DNA from: an uncultured Microbulbifer sp.
GTDB taxonomy: Bacteria; Pseudomonadota; Gammaproteobacteria; Pseudomonadales; Cellvibrionaceae
DNA length: 52,239 nucleotides
Reading direction: 5' to 3'
Assembly: GCF_947498635.1 (NCBI RefSeq)
Contig: NZ_CANMKV010000031.1
Span: forward strand, 1-52,239
This document shows positions 52,212 through 52,239 of the stretch, one piece after another (position 1 is the first letter of the stretch; every line of letters starts with the position of its first letter). The notes beneath the pieces were generated by a model that made no database searches, had not been told where the DNA came from, and saw nothing but the letters and a program-made list of their open reading frames with translations. Made by a program: the position numbers and the translations under genes.

Positions 52212-52239
52212 ATTGATGCAAGAAAATTACCCGCTTCCG

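Noticed and set aside
1..52239. CRISPR arrays, tRNA or rRNA genes
   Set aside because: No regularly spaced direct repeats and no cloverleaf or rRNA-like conserved sequence were noticed on either strand; a proper scan could still find a divergent tRNA.

Overview
The window reads as chromosome of a Gram-negative marine-type gammaproteobacterium. Evidence is an RND metal efflux pump with periplasmic adaptor, a TonB-like lipoprotein, a Tat-exported PhoD phosphatase, Dps, several LysR regulators and Gram-negative signal peptides. A Cellvibrionales/Microbulbifer-like host is my guess from gene style only. I see no rRNA, tRNA or CRISPR array. Most genes lie on the minus strand in short operons.

Region by region: (1) 1-4.8 kb holds a TonB-C lipoprotein, a divergent cadA-type P-ATPase/cadR-type MerR pair with a textbook MerR promoter, a metallophosphoesterase and a thioesterase. 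(2) 4.7-10.0 kb is a compact minus-strand operon: a 31-codon leader ORF, a processive GT2 glycosyltransferase, a TackOD1 zinc-binding protein, a second near-copy GT2 and an HlyD-type adaptor. It looks like a little-described surface-polysaccharide synthase/export system. (3) 10.3-20.5 kb is mixed metabolism: a nucleotidyltransferase-fold protein, cupin, thiolase, PhoD, aldehyde dehydrogenase, aldo/keto reductase with divergent LysR, and an alpha/beta hydrolase. (4) 20.6-24.6 kb has a LysR regulator divergent from a tight three-gene operon: an argininosuccinate-synthase-like ligase, a PF10014-type 2-oxoglutarate dioxygenase and a DMT exporter. A perfect T-N11-A palindrome lies between them. This is the best candidate for an undescribed small-molecule (modified amino acid) system. 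(5) 25.4-30.7 kb is a CusBA-type copper/silver efflux operon with no outer-membrane factor gene.

(6) 30.9-36.4 kb is a decayed accessory region: two unknown secreted proteins, a DUF418 gene cut short by an IS630-family transposase remnant, a secreted beta-rich protein, a cytosine deaminase pseudogene and an FAD oxidase coupled to it. (7) 36.5-44.2 kb is a seven-gene minus-strand CoA/redox cluster: PaaK-like ligase, O-methyltransferase-like protein, family III CoA-transferase, quinone oxidoreductase, enoyl-CoA hydratase, SDR and luciferase-like oxidoreductase. A divergent LysR lies at its head and a strong internal hairpin inside it. (8) 45.5-52.2 kb carries Dps, a Cys-rich tandem-repeat secreted protein, a lipoprotein hydrolase, a tyrosine recombinase preceded by a cascade of overlapping mini-ORFs and a zinc-ribbon ORF interrupted by an in-frame TGA, a DUF427 protein and a urea transporter lacking its N-terminal part.

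All functional names rest on motif recognition by eye. No database search was run.
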